This document shows positions 16,846-24,656 of a stretch of 64,000 nucleotides of DNA, in pieces. Every line of letters begins with the position of its first letter. Within the stretch, counting starts at the first letter, position 1. The notes under the pieces are model-generated. The model had not been told where the DNA came from and did no database searches. It saw nothing but the letters and a program-made list of their open reading frames with translations. The position numbers and the translations under genes are program-made. The stretch is from assembly GCA_016719535.1 (NCBI GenBank), contig JADJYX010000001.1:496001-560000 (forward strand), written 5' to 3'. This stretch comes from Rubrivivax sp. GTDB taxonomy: Bacteria; Pseudomonadota; Gammaproteobacteria; Burkholderiales; Burkholderiaceae_C.

Positions 16846-17994
16846 CTATTTGATCCACAGCCGGATGGCGTCCCAGGCGCGGCCGAAGATGCCGGCCAGC
16901 TCGACCGGTTCCAGCACCGTCAGCGGCACCTCGGCCACCGGCGCGCCGCCGGTGGTCGTGACCTTGAGCGTGCCCACGCGCTGGCCGGCGGCCAGCGGCG
17001 CCACCAGCGGGTCGGTGCGCTCGATGGTGGTCTTGAGCTTGTCGCCCTCGCCCTTGGGCACGGTGACGACGATGGCGCCCGGTGCGCCCAGGCGTGCCTC
17101 CTTGGCGCTGCCCTTCCACACCGGCACCGTGGCCACGGCCTTGCCGGCCTCGAACAGGCGCAGCGCGTCCCAGGCCTGGAAGCCCCAGTTGAGCAGCTTC
17201 TGGCTTTCGGCGGCGCGCGCCTCGCGCGAGGCGGTGCCCATCACCACGCTGACCAGCCGGCGCTTGCCGTTGGCCATGTCGCGCTGCGCGCTGGCCACCA
17301 GGCAATAGCCGGCGGTCTCGGTATAGCCGGTCTTCATGCCGTCGACGCTGGCGTCGCGGCCCAGCAGCAGGTTGCGGTTGTCCTGCTTGATGTTGTTGTA
17401 GGTGTACTGCCGCATCGAATACAGCGGGTAGAACTGCGGGTGCTCGGCGATGATCTTCGCGGCGATGGTCGCCACGTCGCGCGCACTGCTGTAGTGGCCG
17501 GGCTCGGTCAGGCCGGTGACGTTTCTGAACTGCGTATTCTTCAGGCCCCAGGCCTGCGCCTGGCGGTTCATCATCTGCACGAAGCCGTCGAGCGTGCCGC
17601 CCACGGCCTCGGCCAGCGCCACCGAGGCGTCGTTGCCGCTTTGCACGATCATGCCCTTGAGCAGTTCGTCGACCTTGGGCCGCATCGTGGTGTCGATGAA
17701 CATCAGCGAGCCGCCGCCCTTGCGCTCGGACCAGGCGCGCAGCGACACCGCGATCTCCTGCTCGAGGCCGAGCTTCTTGTCGCGGATGGCGTTGAACACC
17801 AGGTAGGCCGTCATCAGCTTGGTCAGCGAGGCGGGGTCGGCCTGCGCATCGGCATCACGCGCGGCCAGCACCTGGTTGCTGGTCAGGTCGACCAGGATGT
17901 ACTGGCGCGCCGCGATCTCGGGCGGCTGCGGCGCTTGCGCGCGGGCGGGGAGGGCAAGGCCGATCAGCAGGGCCAGGGAGAGGAGCAGTCGCAT
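16846..17994 (-). CDS. dacA: D-Ala-D-Ala carboxypeptidase (PBP5/PBP6 type)
   Basis: 382 residues from ATG 17994 with a signal peptide (MRLLLSLALLIGLALPARAQ). The penicillin-binding triad is complete: SLTK at 56-59, SGN at 119-121 and KTG at 221-223. A C-terminal beta domain (about 285-360) and an amphipathic tail (WDAIRLWIK) anchor it to the inner membrane outside face. It trims the terminal D-Ala of peptidoglycan stem peptides. It heads the run of D-amino-acid genes downstream and is the first gene of that likely operon. Confidence 0.95.
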   Translation of the reverse strand: MRLLLSLALLIGLALPARAQAPQPPEIAARQYILVDLTSNQVLAARDADAQADPASLTKLMTAYLVFNAIRDKKLGLEQEIAVSLRAWSERKGGGSLMFIDTTMRPKVDELLKGMIVQSGNDASVALAEAVGGTLDGFVQMMNRQAQAWGLKNTQFRNVTGLTEPGHYSSARDVATIAAKIIAEHPQFYPLYSMRQYTYNNIKQDNRNLLLGRDASVDGMKTGYTETAGYCLVASAQRDMANGKRRLVSVVMGTASREARAAESQKLLNWGFQAWDALRLFEAGKAVATVPVWKGSAKEARLGAPGAIVVTVPKGEGDKLKTTIERTDPLVAPLAAGQRVGTLKVTTTGGAPVAEVPLTVLEPVELAGIFGRAWDAIRLWIK

Positions 17995-18026
17995 CGGAAG
18001 GGGAAGCAAGGGGAAGAAGGGGTCGG

Positions 18027-18644
18027 TCAGTGCCAGGCACCGACGATGAGTTGCTTGAGCAACGCCAGCTGCCCGTGGAAGAAGTGCCCGGTGGCCGGCA
18101 CCACGGTGACCGGCAGCACCTGCGGTCGCGCCCAGTCGAGCACGGCCTGCAGCGGCACCACGTCGTCGGCCTCGCCGTGCACGACGATGGTGTCCTGGGG
18201 TACCGGGGCCAGCACAAAGTTCCGTGCCGCCGGCGCGATCAATACCAGCCGTTGCACTTTGGCGCCTTCGGGCAGGCGCGCCGCGGCTTGCGTGGCCACA
18301 TAGCCGCCGAACGAGAAGCCGCCCAGGGCCAGCGGCAGGGCCGCGTCGCGCAGCTGGTCGATGACGGCCAGCGCGTCGTCGACCTCGCCGCGGCCTTCGT
18401 CCCAACGCCCGGCCGAGCCGTGCACGCCGCGGAAGTTGAAGCGCACCGCGCGCCAGCCCAGCTGCACGAAGGCACGCGCCAGCGTCTGCACGACCTTGTT
18501 GTCCATCGTGCCGCCATGCTGCGGGTGCGGATGGCACAGCACGGCCACGCCGCGCGGCGGCTGGCCTTGCGCCGGCTCGTCGATGGCGCACTCGATGTCG
18601 CCGGCGGGCCCGGCGATGGTCTGGCGCTTCGTCTGCGGGTTCAT
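18027..18644 (-). CDS. Alpha/beta hydrolase of the short CocE/UPF0227-like type
   Basis: 205 residues from ATG 18644, overlapping the ferredoxin stop as ATGA. The order is VAVLCHPHPQHGGTMDNKV, FNFRGVHGSAGRWDEG, nucleophile elbow GGFSFGGYVA (S111), acid in VVHGEADDVV, and His in ATGHFFHG. Family members are cytoplasmic hydrolases of unknown natural substrate. It is conserved beside ferredoxin genes in related bacteria as far as I recall; the linkage has no known meaning. Confidence 0.88.
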   Translation of the reverse strand: MNPQTKRQTIAGPAGDIECAIDEPAQGQPPRGVAVLCHPHPQHGGTMDNKVVQTLARAFVQLGWRAVRFNFRGVHGSAGRWDEGRGEVDDALAVIDQLRDAALPLALGGFSFGGYVATQAAARLPEGAKVQRLVLIAPAARNFVLAPVPQDTIVVHGEADDVVPLQAVLDWARPQVLPVTVVPATGHFFHGQLALLKQLIVGAWH

Positions 18645-18970
18645 CAGCGGCCGATGTGCGGCGGCAGCACCAGCCGTTCGACCACCTGGCCATTCTTCAG
18701 GTGCGACTCGACGATCTCGTCGAGGTCGGCCTGGTCGACGTAGGTGTACCAGGTCTCGTCGGGGTAGACCACCACCACCGGGCCGCCGGCGCAGCGGTCC
18801 AGGCAGCCCGCCTTGTTGACGCGCACGCCGCCGGGGCCGGCCAGGCCCGCTTGCTTGACGCGCGCCTTGCAGTGGTCGAAGGCCGCCTGCGCACCCTGCT
18901 GGGCGCAGCAGGCCTCGCCGTTGGTGCGCTCGTTCAGGCAGAAGAAGATGTGGTGCTGGTAGTAGCTCAT
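18644..18970 (-). CDS. Thioredoxin-like [2Fe-2S] ferredoxin
   Basis: 108 residues starting MSYYQHHIFFCLNERTNGEA. Four cysteines fit the thioredoxin-like ferredoxin pattern: C11, C21 or C22, then C56 and C60 in NKAGCLDRCAGGP. The sequence PVVVVYPDETWYTYVD after them is typical. It should bind one [2Fe-2S] cluster and carry electrons in the cytoplasm; the partner is unknown. It is coupled by ATGA to the hydrolase. Confidence 0.9.
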   Translation of the reverse strand: MSYYQHHIFFCLNERTNGEACCAQQGAQAAFDHCKARVKQAGLAGPGGVRVNKAGCLDRCAGGPVVVVYPDETWYTYVDQADLDEIVESHLKNGQVVERLVLPPHIGR

Positions 18971-18979
18971 GCCCCGATT

Positions 18980-20098
18980 CTAGGAAGCCGCTCCGCGCGC
19001 CGACAGCCGCATGAGCAACCAGGCGATCGCGGCAAAGGGCCACAGCCAGCCCACCCACTGCGCCAGGCCGTGAAAGCGCACCCACCGGCCCTGCTCCCAG
19101 GCCTGCAGCGTCTGTGCGAAATAGGGGTCGGTCGGCGCCTGGTGCACCAGCGCCAGCAGCGCCGTCAGCACCATCAGCCCCAAGGCCATCACCAGCCGCC
19201 GCGGCAGCGGCAAGGCCGCCGCCGCCGCCAGCGCCGCGCCCACCGCACCGACGGCGGCAGCCGGTGTCAGCCAGGCCAGCGCATGCGCGGGGCCGAAGTT
19301 GAGCAGCGTCGACAGCGTCATGGCCACGAAGCCCATGCCCAGCGCACCGATTGCCAGCACCAGGCGGCGCAGGCCCGGCCGCGTCACCGCATAGGCCAGC
19401 AGCACCGGCGACAGCAGGCCCAGCAGCGATGCCAGACGCTCGGCCAGCGGCGACAGCGGCTGCAGCACCGGCGACGGCGCCAGCACCAGGGCCAGGCCGT
19501 CGGCCCAGGGCACGTCGGCCAGCAGGTGCTGTAGCGCCTCGCGCAGGTGCCCGCCGAGCTGCCCCAGGCCCCAGGGCACCGGCGCCGGAAACAGCAGGCC
19601 CACCGGCCACAGCGTCAGCAGCGCCAGCGCGCCGGCACTCTGGCGCGCAAACCAGCGCTGGCGCAGCCGTCGCCAGCGCTGCAGCAGCCCGCTCAGGTGC
19701 AGCAGTGCCGCCAGCAGCGCGCCCGTCAACGCCCCCAGCACATTCATCAGCCAGTCCTTCAGCGAAGGGTGGCGGCCGGGCAGGAGATGCTGGGTCACCT
19801 CGGTCGCGTAGGACAGCAGCGCCGGCAGCAGCAGCGCCAGCAGCAGGGCGGTGCGCAGGCGCAGGCCGCTGTGCACCGCGGCAACCGTCACCAGCAGCCC
19901 CAGCGGCAGGTAGCCGGCGAAATTGAAGGCTTCGTCCAGCGGCGTCTGCCAGGGCGGCCACGGCAGCACCAGCAGCGCGGCCGGCCCGCTGCCCACCGGC
20001 CAGCGCCAGCCGGTGAAGGGGTACAGGCTGGCATAGACCACCAGCACGGCCATCGCCAGCGCCAGTGGCGTGGCCGAACTGCGGTGGCGGGGGTTCAC
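18980..20098 (-). CDS. VanZ-family membrane protein
   Basis: 372 residues, largely hydrophobic with about nine or ten predicted helices. The N-terminal VanZ domain shows VVYASLYPFTGWR, FNFAGYLPLGLL and the conserved TEVTQHLLPGRHPSLKDWLM. The second half is a run of membrane helices without a motif I know. VanZ proteins affect envelope functions and low-level teicoplanin resistance in enterococci; in Proteobacteria the role is unknown. Confidence 0.85.
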   Translation of the reverse strand: MNPRHRSSATPLALAMAVLVVYASLYPFTGWRWPVGSGPAALLVLPWPPWQTPLDEAFNFAGYLPLGLLVTVAAVHSGLRLRTALLLALLLPALLSYATEVTQHLLPGRHPSLKDWLMNVLGALTGALLAALLHLSGLLQRWRRLRQRWFARQSAGALALLTLWPVGLLFPAPVPWGLGQLGGHLREALQHLLADVPWADGLALVLAPSPVLQPLSPLAERLASLLGLLSPVLLAYAVTRPGLRRLVLAIGALGMGFVAMTLSTLLNFGPAHALAWLTPAAAVGAVGAALAAAAALPLPRRLVMALGLMVLTALLALVHQAPTDPYFAQTLQAWEQGRWVRFHGLAQWVGWLWPFAAIAWLLMRLSARGAAS

Positions 20099-20138
20099 GG
20101 CCAGGACTTCGGCGCGGTGACGGCAGGGTCGGCAGCGG

Positions 20139-20579
20139 TCAGAAGGGCTTGACCACCACCAGCACCACGATGGCGATGAACAGCAGCACCGTGACCTCGT
20201 TGAAGACGCGGTACCACTTGTGGCTGCGCCGGTTGGCCAGCTGCTCGAAGTCGCGCAGCAGCCGGCGGCACAGGTGCTGGTAGCCGATCACCGCCACCAC
20301 CAGCAGCAGCTTGGCGTGCATCCAGCCGTATTCCTTGCCCAGGCCGACGCCATAGCCCAGCCACAGCACCAGGCCCAGCACCAGCGCCACCACCATCAGC
20401 ACGTTGGCGAAGCGGTAGAGCTTGCGTGCCATCAGCAGCAGCCGCTCGCGTTCGGCGTGGCTGTCGGGGGCCACCATGGCCAGGTTGACGAAGATGCGCG
20501 GCAGGTAGAACAGGCCGGCAAACCAGCTGGCGACGAAGACGATGTGGAACGCCTTCACCCACAGATACGAGGTGCCCAT
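20139..20579 (-). CDS. hemJ: Protoporphyrinogen IX oxidase HemJ
   Basis: 146 residues from ATG 20579 (MGTSYLWVKAFHIVFVASW), the usual HemJ length. Four TM helices carry the family motifs: HIVFVASWFAGLFYLPR, a central GWMHAKLLLVV and the C-terminal RVFNEVTVLLFIAIVVLVVV. HemJ oxidises protoporphyrinogen IX to protoporphyrin IX, the penultimate step of haem synthesis, in the inner membrane. It stands back to back with hemB, another gene of the pathway. Confidence 0.9.
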   Translation of the reverse strand: MGTSYLWVKAFHIVFVASWFAGLFYLPRIFVNLAMVAPDSHAERERLLLMARKLYRFANVLMVVALVLGLVLWLGYGVGLGKEYGWMHAKLLLVVAVIGYQHLCRRLLRDFEQLANRRSHKWYRVFNEVTVLLFIAIVVLVVVKPF

Positions 20580-20678
20580 CGTGGGATTATCGGCGCGGCC
20601 ACAGCGGCCACGGGCCGCTGCGGTGCAGGCTCGCATCGCCTGCCGTGATGCGACGTCGCGCAGCGACGGGCCGGAACC

Positions 20679-20711
20679 AAAAAAAAGAGGCCCCGGCTTG
20701 GAGCCGGGGCC
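20679..20711 (-). terminator. Intrinsic terminator of the candidate small RNA
   Basis: On the minus strand a perfect 10-bp stem (GGCCCCGGCT paired with AGCCGGGGCC, plus-strand positions 20689-20698 and 20702-20711) with a three-base loop is followed by TC and eight T (20686-20679). No protein gene on this strand ends here, since hemJ begins 100 bases further on. The natural reading is therefore the 3' end of an RNA gene. Confidence 0.85.
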
Positions 20712-20794
20712 GGCAAGCCTTGTCGCTGTCATCACGCCAAGGCACCTGCTCAGGGAGGAAAAGCAGGGAATGAAGGCCTCGCGGCTATCATTCA
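20679..20794 (-). ncRNA. Candidate small RNA with an anti-Shine-Dalgarno loop
   Basis: Between divergent hemJ and hemB the minus strand carries three consecutive hairpins. Hairpin 1 (20767-20745) has a 5-bp CCTGC/GCAGG stem and a 13-base loop containing TTTTCCTCCCT, complementary to Shine-Dalgarno sequences. Hairpin 2 pairs GCCTTG with CAAGGC. Hairpin 3 is a 10-bp intrinsic terminator followed by eight T. A -10-like TAAAGT sits at 20806-20801, which would place the 5' end near 20794; the -35 is weak. The RNA would be about 115 bases long. No open frame in it has a good start site. Terminator structure is seen; function is inferred from the loop. Confidence 0.65.
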
Positions 20795-20925
20795 AAAACC
20801 ACTTTAGCAGACGCCGCTGGGGTGCGCCATGGGGGCCGCTACGCAATGTCGAAGCCCTGTACAGGCTTTCCCCACACCACATCCGCGGCCCGCCCGCGCC
20901 GACGCGCCGCCCAGGAGACCGATCC

Positions 20926-21930
20926 GTGCACACCCCCGCCCCCTACCCGGCCAACCGGCCTCGCCGGCTGCGCCGCGATGCCTTCACGCGGGCCCTGGTG
21001 CGCGAGACCACGCTCGCTGCCGACGACCTCATCCTGCCGGTCTTCCTGCTCGACGGCGAGAAGCAGGAGCAGGACGTGGCCAGCATGCCGGGCGTGAAGC
21101 GGCGCAGCCTCGACGGCCTGTTCGCGGTGGCCGAGGACTGCGTCAGGCTCGGCGTGCCGGTGATGGCGCTGTTCCCGGTGATCGAGCGGGCGAAGAAGTC
21201 ACCCGACGGCCGCGAGGCCACCAACCCCGACGGCCTGGTGCCGCGCGCGGTGCGCGAGCTGAAGAAGCGCTTCCCCGGGCTCGGGCTGCTGACCGACGTC
21301 GCGCTCGACCCCTTCACCACGCATGGCCAGGACGGCCTGCTCGACGACAGCGGCTACATCCTCAACGACGAGACCGTGGCCGTGCTGCAGCAGCAGGCGC
21401 TGGTGCAGGCCGAGGCCGGCGTCGACATCGTCGCGCCCAGCGACATGATGGACGGCCGCATCGCCGCCATCCGCCGCGCGCTGGAGGGCAAACGCCTCAT
21501 CCACACGCGCATCATGGCCTACAGTGCCAAATATGCCAGCGCCTTCTACGGCCCCTTCCGCGATGCGGTGGGCAGCGCCGGCAACCTGGGCAAGAGCGAC
21601 AAGAAGGTCTACCAGATGGACCCCGGCAATACCGACGAGGCGCTGCGCGAGGTGGCGCTCGACCTCGCCGAGGGCGCCGACATGGTGATGGTCAAGCCCG
21701 GCATGCCCTACCTGGACATCGTGCGCCGCGTGAAGGACGAATTCCGCGTGCCCACCTTTGCCTACCAGGTCAGCGGCGAATACGCGATGCTGAAGGCGGC
21801 CGCGCTCAACGGCTGGCTCGACCACGATGCGGTGATGATGGAAGCGCTGCTCGCCTTCCGCCGCGCGGGTGCCGACGGCGTGCTGACCTATTTCGCGCTC
21901 GACGCGGCGAGGGCGCTGCGCCAGGGCTGA
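20926..21930 (+). CDS. hemB: Porphobilinogen synthase (delta-aminolevulinate dehydratase)
   Basis: 334 residues from GTG 20926, chosen because AGGAGA lies eight bases upstream (20913) and the length matches the family. An in-frame ATG at 20770 would add 52 residues unlike HemB. The Schiff-base lysines are K202 (MAYSAKYASAFYGPFR) and K257 (MVMVKPGMPYLD). The metal region reads LDPFTTHGQDG, without the Cys triad, so this is the Mg-type, not the Zn-type. It condenses two 5-aminolevulinates to porphobilinogen in the cytoplasm. The stop overlaps corA (TGATG). Confidence 0.96.
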   Translation: MHTPAPYPANRPRRLRRDAFTRALVRETTLAADDLILPVFLLDGEKQEQDVASMPGVKRRSLDGLFAVAEDCVRLGVPVMALFPVIERAKKSPDGREATNPDGLVPRAVRELKKRFPGLGLLTDVALDPFTTHGQDGLLDDSGYILNDETVAVLQQQALVQAEAGVDIVAPSDMMDGRIAAIRRALEGKRLIHTRIMAYSAKYASAFYGPFRDAVGSAGNLGKSDKKVYQMDPGNTDEALREVALDLAEGADMVMVKPGMPYLDIVRRVKDEFRVPTFAYQVSGEYAMLKAAALNGWLDHDAVMMEALLAFRRAGADGVLTYFALDAARALRQG

Positions 21931-22988
21931 TGCAGGCCTTCCACGTCACGCCCGAGCGCTTCGACGAGCTGCCGGGCCCGCCCGAAGCGCTGCCCGCGAA
22001 CGGCTTCCTGTGGGTCAGCATCGGGCGCGAAGCCTTCGAGGCCCGCCATGGCGAGTTGCAGGCGGCGCTGCAGCGCTGGACCGGCGCCGCGCTGGTCGAC
22101 CTGCATGTGTCGGACCTCGCCAATGCGCAGCTGCCGAGCCACTTCGACGACACCTCGTGGTACGACCTGATGGTCTTCCGCCGGCTGGCGGCCGCGCCGG
22201 GCGGCGATGAAGCGCGGCTGACGTCGGTCGACACCAGCGCGGTCGGCTTTGCGGTCTTCGATCGGGTGCTGCTGACGGTGCACCCGGCCGACAACGCCAT
22301 GCGCGACTTCTTCGTCCAGCGCCTGGCGGCCTCGGCCGACGGCCCCGACCTGCGCGGCGCGGCGCGCCGGCCCACCTCGCCGGCCGATCTGATGCTGCGC
22401 ATGGTCAACCACATGGTCGATGGCTATCTCGACCTGCGCCGGCTGCTGTCGCGCCAGCTGGGCACGCTGCAGGCGCAGCTGCTCGATCCCCGGCACCGCT
22501 TCCACGACTGGCGGCTGCTGCTCGAATCGCGCAACACGCTGCACCTGCTGGAAGACCTGTGCGAAGACCAGCAGGCCGCGGTGCAGGAGTGGATCGACGT
22601 GCTGGCCGAAGGGCCGGCCGGGGCCGATGCCGCCCAGCGCCACGAACGCGAGCTGCTGCGCGTGCGCTCGCGCGACGTGCTCGAGCACATCGAACGCGTG
22701 CTCACCCACGTGCGGCGGCTCGAGCAGTCGGTCGAGACGGCGGTGCAGATGCACTTCTCGGCGCTCGGCCACCGCACCAACGACATCATGCGCACGCTCA
22801 CCGTGCTGACCGCGGTGTTCCTGCCGCTGAACCTGATCACCGGCTTCTTCGGCATGAATTTCGACGCCCTGCCGCTGATCCACTCGGCCACCGGCATCTG
22901 GATCGCGGTGGCGCTGATGGTGGCGGTCTTCATCGGCCTGTCCGCCTTCTTCTGGCGCAAGCGCTATCTGGGGTCGCAGCGGCGATGA
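21930..22988 (+). CDS. corA: CorA-family Mg2+/Co2+ transporter
   Basis: 352 residues from ATG 21930, overlapping the hemB stop by one base. The long acidic cytoplasmic domain ends in an alpha-helical stalk. Two C-terminal TM helices follow, with the GMNF signature (ITGFFGMNFDALP) and a final basic tail (FFWRKRYLGSQRR). CorA proteins form pentameric inner-membrane channels for Mg2+. Coupling to a Mg-type HemB is suggestive but may be chance. The family call is firm; the ion is inferred. Confidence 0.92.
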   Translation: MQAFHVTPERFDELPGPPEALPANGFLWVSIGREAFEARHGELQAALQRWTGAALVDLHVSDLANAQLPSHFDDTSWYDLMVFRRLAAAPGGDEARLTSVDTSAVGFAVFDRVLLTVHPADNAMRDFFVQRLAASADGPDLRGAARRPTSPADLMLRMVNHMVDGYLDLRRLLSRQLGTLQAQLLDPRHRFHDWRLLLESRNTLHLLEDLCEDQQAAVQEWIDVLAEGPAGADAAQRHERELLRVRSRDVLEHIERVLTHVRRLEQSVETAVQMHFSALGHRTNDIMRTLTVLTAVFLPLNLITGFFGMNFDALPLIHSATGIWIAVALMVAVFIGLSAFFWRKRYLGSQRR

Positions 22989-23023
22989 GCGCCGGCCAGC
23001 CGCTGCGCCGCCGGCGCTGAACG

Positions 23024-23656
23024 ATGCCGCTGCTGGCCGATTTGCTGCTGGCGGCCGCGGCCCTCGCCGTCGCGCTGGTGCTGCGCCCCTGGCGCGCGGT
23101 CGGGCCCGGCGGCCCGCCCTGGCCCTGGCTGGCCTGGGCGGCGCTGCTGCCGGCCTTCTGGGCCGCCGACCGCTTCGTCGCCACCGCGGTGGTGCAGCCG
23201 CTGTCGGGCGTGTGCCTGCTGGTGCTGCTGATGGGCTGGCCGCTGGCGATGCTGGCCCTGGTGCCGGTGACGGCGCTGACCGCCGTCGTCGCCGGGCTCG
23301 ATGCGGCCGATGCGCTGCACCGGGCGGTGTGGCTGGGCGTGGTGCCGGGCACGCTGGGCCTGCTGCTCGGCATGGGCCTGCGGCGCTGGCTGCCGCACCA
23401 CCTGTTCGTCTACATCCTCGGCCGCGGCTTCTTCGCCACCGCGCTGGCCACGGCGGCCGCCGGCGCCATCTCGTCGTGGCTGCACGGCGCGCCCGGCGGC
23501 CTGGCCGAGGACGACGTCATGCTCGGCCGCTGGCTGGCGGCCTGGGGCGATGCCTGGCTGTCGGGCATGATCACGGCCATCTTCGTCGCCTTCCGTCCGC
23601 AGTGGCTGGCGACCTATACCGACCGCCTGTACCTGCCGCCCAGGCCCGGCGGCTGA
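23024..23656 (+). CDS. Integral membrane protein (COG3235-like)
   Basis: 210 residues with about six predicted TM helices. The first is MPLLADLLLAAAALAVALVL, and others include CLLVLLMGWPLAMLALVPV and LGVVPGTLGLLLGMGL. A conserved-looking stretch HHLFVYILGRGFFATALA lies in the second half. It resembles the COG3235 membrane proteins that are distantly related to CbiM-type uptake permeases. I recognise the general type only, and the substrate is unknown. Confidence 0.6.
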   Translation: MPLLADLLLAAAALAVALVLRPWRAVGPGGPPWPWLAWAALLPAFWAADRFVATAVVQPLSGVCLLVLLMGWPLAMLALVPVTALTAVVAGLDAADALHRAVWLGVVPGTLGLLLGMGLRRWLPHHLFVYILGRGFFATALATAAAGAISSWLHGAPGGLAEDDVMLGRWLAAWGDAWLSGMITAIFVAFRPQWLATYTDRLYLPPRPGG

Positions 23657-23675
23657 CCACCCGAGGAGACGACCC

Positions 23676-24425
23676 ATGGCACGCCCCGCGAACTGCTCCG
23701 ACGCCGAATGGCAGGCCCGCCAGGACCTGGCCGGCTGCTACCGCATCTTCCACCTGCTGGGGTGGACGGAGATGATCTACAACCACATCTCGCTGCGTGT
23801 GCCCGGGCCCGAGCGCCACTTCCTGATCAACCCCTTCGGCCTGCACTACAGCGAGGTCTGCGCCGGCAACCTGCTGAAGGTCGACCTGGCCGGCCGCGTG
23901 ATCGGCGACAGCCCCTACCAGGTCAATGCCGCCGGCTTCCACCCGCATGCCACGCTGCACGGGGCGATCGACGACTGCCACTGCGTGATGCACACGCACA
24001 CCACCGCCGGCATGGCGGTGGCGTCATCGGCCGCCGGGCTGCAGATCAGCAACTTCTACGCCGCGCAGCTGGGCGGCCGCGTGGCGTATCACGACTTCGA
24101 GGGCATCACCGTGCATGCCGACGAGGGCCAGCGCATGCTGAAGTCGATCGGCGACAAGCCGGCGGTGATCCTGCGCAACCACGGCCTGCTGGCCTGGGGG
24201 CCGCGGCTGCCGGTCACCTTCTATACGCTGTGGATCCTGCAGCGCGCCTGCGAGATCCAGTGCGCGGGTGCCGCGCTGGGCCCGGCGCTGGAGATCCCGC
24301 GCGAGATCCAGCTCAAGTGCCAGGCCGACGCCAAGGTGGTCAATACCAACCCCGATTTCGCACGCGAGAATTTCGACGCCATGCTGCGCCTGGTCGACCG
24401 CCAGGACCGCAGCTGGCGCGACTGA
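23676..24425 (+). CDS. Class II aldolase/adducin-family protein
   Basis: 249 residues with a good ribosome site (GAGGAGAC) before ATG 23676. The domain is complete: YNHISLRVPGPERHFLINP, PHATLHGAI, the metal-binding VMHTHTTAGMAV and the late RNHGLLAWG. Histidines of HTHT and the later His make the zinc site of the fuculose-aldolase fold. Adducin-type bacterial members may be aldolases, decarboxylases or epimerases; the substrate cannot be told from sequence. Confidence 0.9.
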   Translation: MARPANCSDAEWQARQDLAGCYRIFHLLGWTEMIYNHISLRVPGPERHFLINPFGLHYSEVCAGNLLKVDLAGRVIGDSPYQVNAAGFHPHATLHGAIDDCHCVMHTHTTAGMAVASSAAGLQISNFYAAQLGGRVAYHDFEGITVHADEGQRMLKSIGDKPAVILRNHGLLAWGPRLPVTFYTLWILQRACEIQCAGAALGPALEIPREIQLKCQADAKVVNTNPDFARENFDAMLRLVDRQDRSWRD

Positions 24426-24553
24426 GCCCGCGCGTGCGGGCCCGGAAGGGGCCGCACGGCTGGCGAAGGCACGAGCGCGATTTCACGCGCGAGGGCTGAG
24501 CCCCCGTGACATCCGCACGCCGGGCCGGGTCTTCGTGACAACCCTCGGTGCAG

Positions 24554-24575
24554 GATGCATGGGGACAAATATACT
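24554..24575 (+). promoter_or_regulatory. Copy 1 of a shared 17-bp motif with a -10-like box
   Basis: GATGCATGGGGACAAAT at 24554-24570 matches 15 of 17 bases, at identical spacing, of the element at 29836-29852. TATACT (24570-24575) overlaps its end and looks like a -10 box on the plus strand. The copy lies in the convergent gap between the aldolase and clcA genes, just beyond the end of the otsA-clcA operon. It may be an operator, the promoter of a short RNA, or a recombination footprint. Confidence 0.5.
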
Positions 24576-24630
24576 GTCGCTGCCGTTTCCGTCGTCCAAC
24601 CCGACGGGCGGCCGGGATGATCGACTTTTC

Positions 24631-24656
24631 GGGGGCCTTCGGGCCCCCTTCTTTTG
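24631..24656 (+). terminator. Intrinsic terminator with UUCG tetraloop
   Basis: A 7-bp G/C stem (GGGGGCC 24631-24637, GGCCCCC 24642-24648) closes a TTCG loop and is followed by TTCTTTT on the plus strand. It ends rightward transcription, either of the aldolase gene 200 bases upstream or of a short RNA starting at the TATACT box near 24570. The stem would also form on the other strand, but no T-run follows there. Confidence 0.8.

Noticed and set aside
20770..20925. In-frame upstream ATG for hemB preceded by GGGAGG
   Set aside because: It would add 52 basic residues not found in HemB proteins, whereas GTG 20926 has AGGAGA at good spacing. The G-rich stretch is better explained as the complement of the small-RNA loop.
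24426..24656. Small open frame in the aldolase-clcA gap
   Set aside because: No start with ribosome site; composition does not match neighbouring genes.
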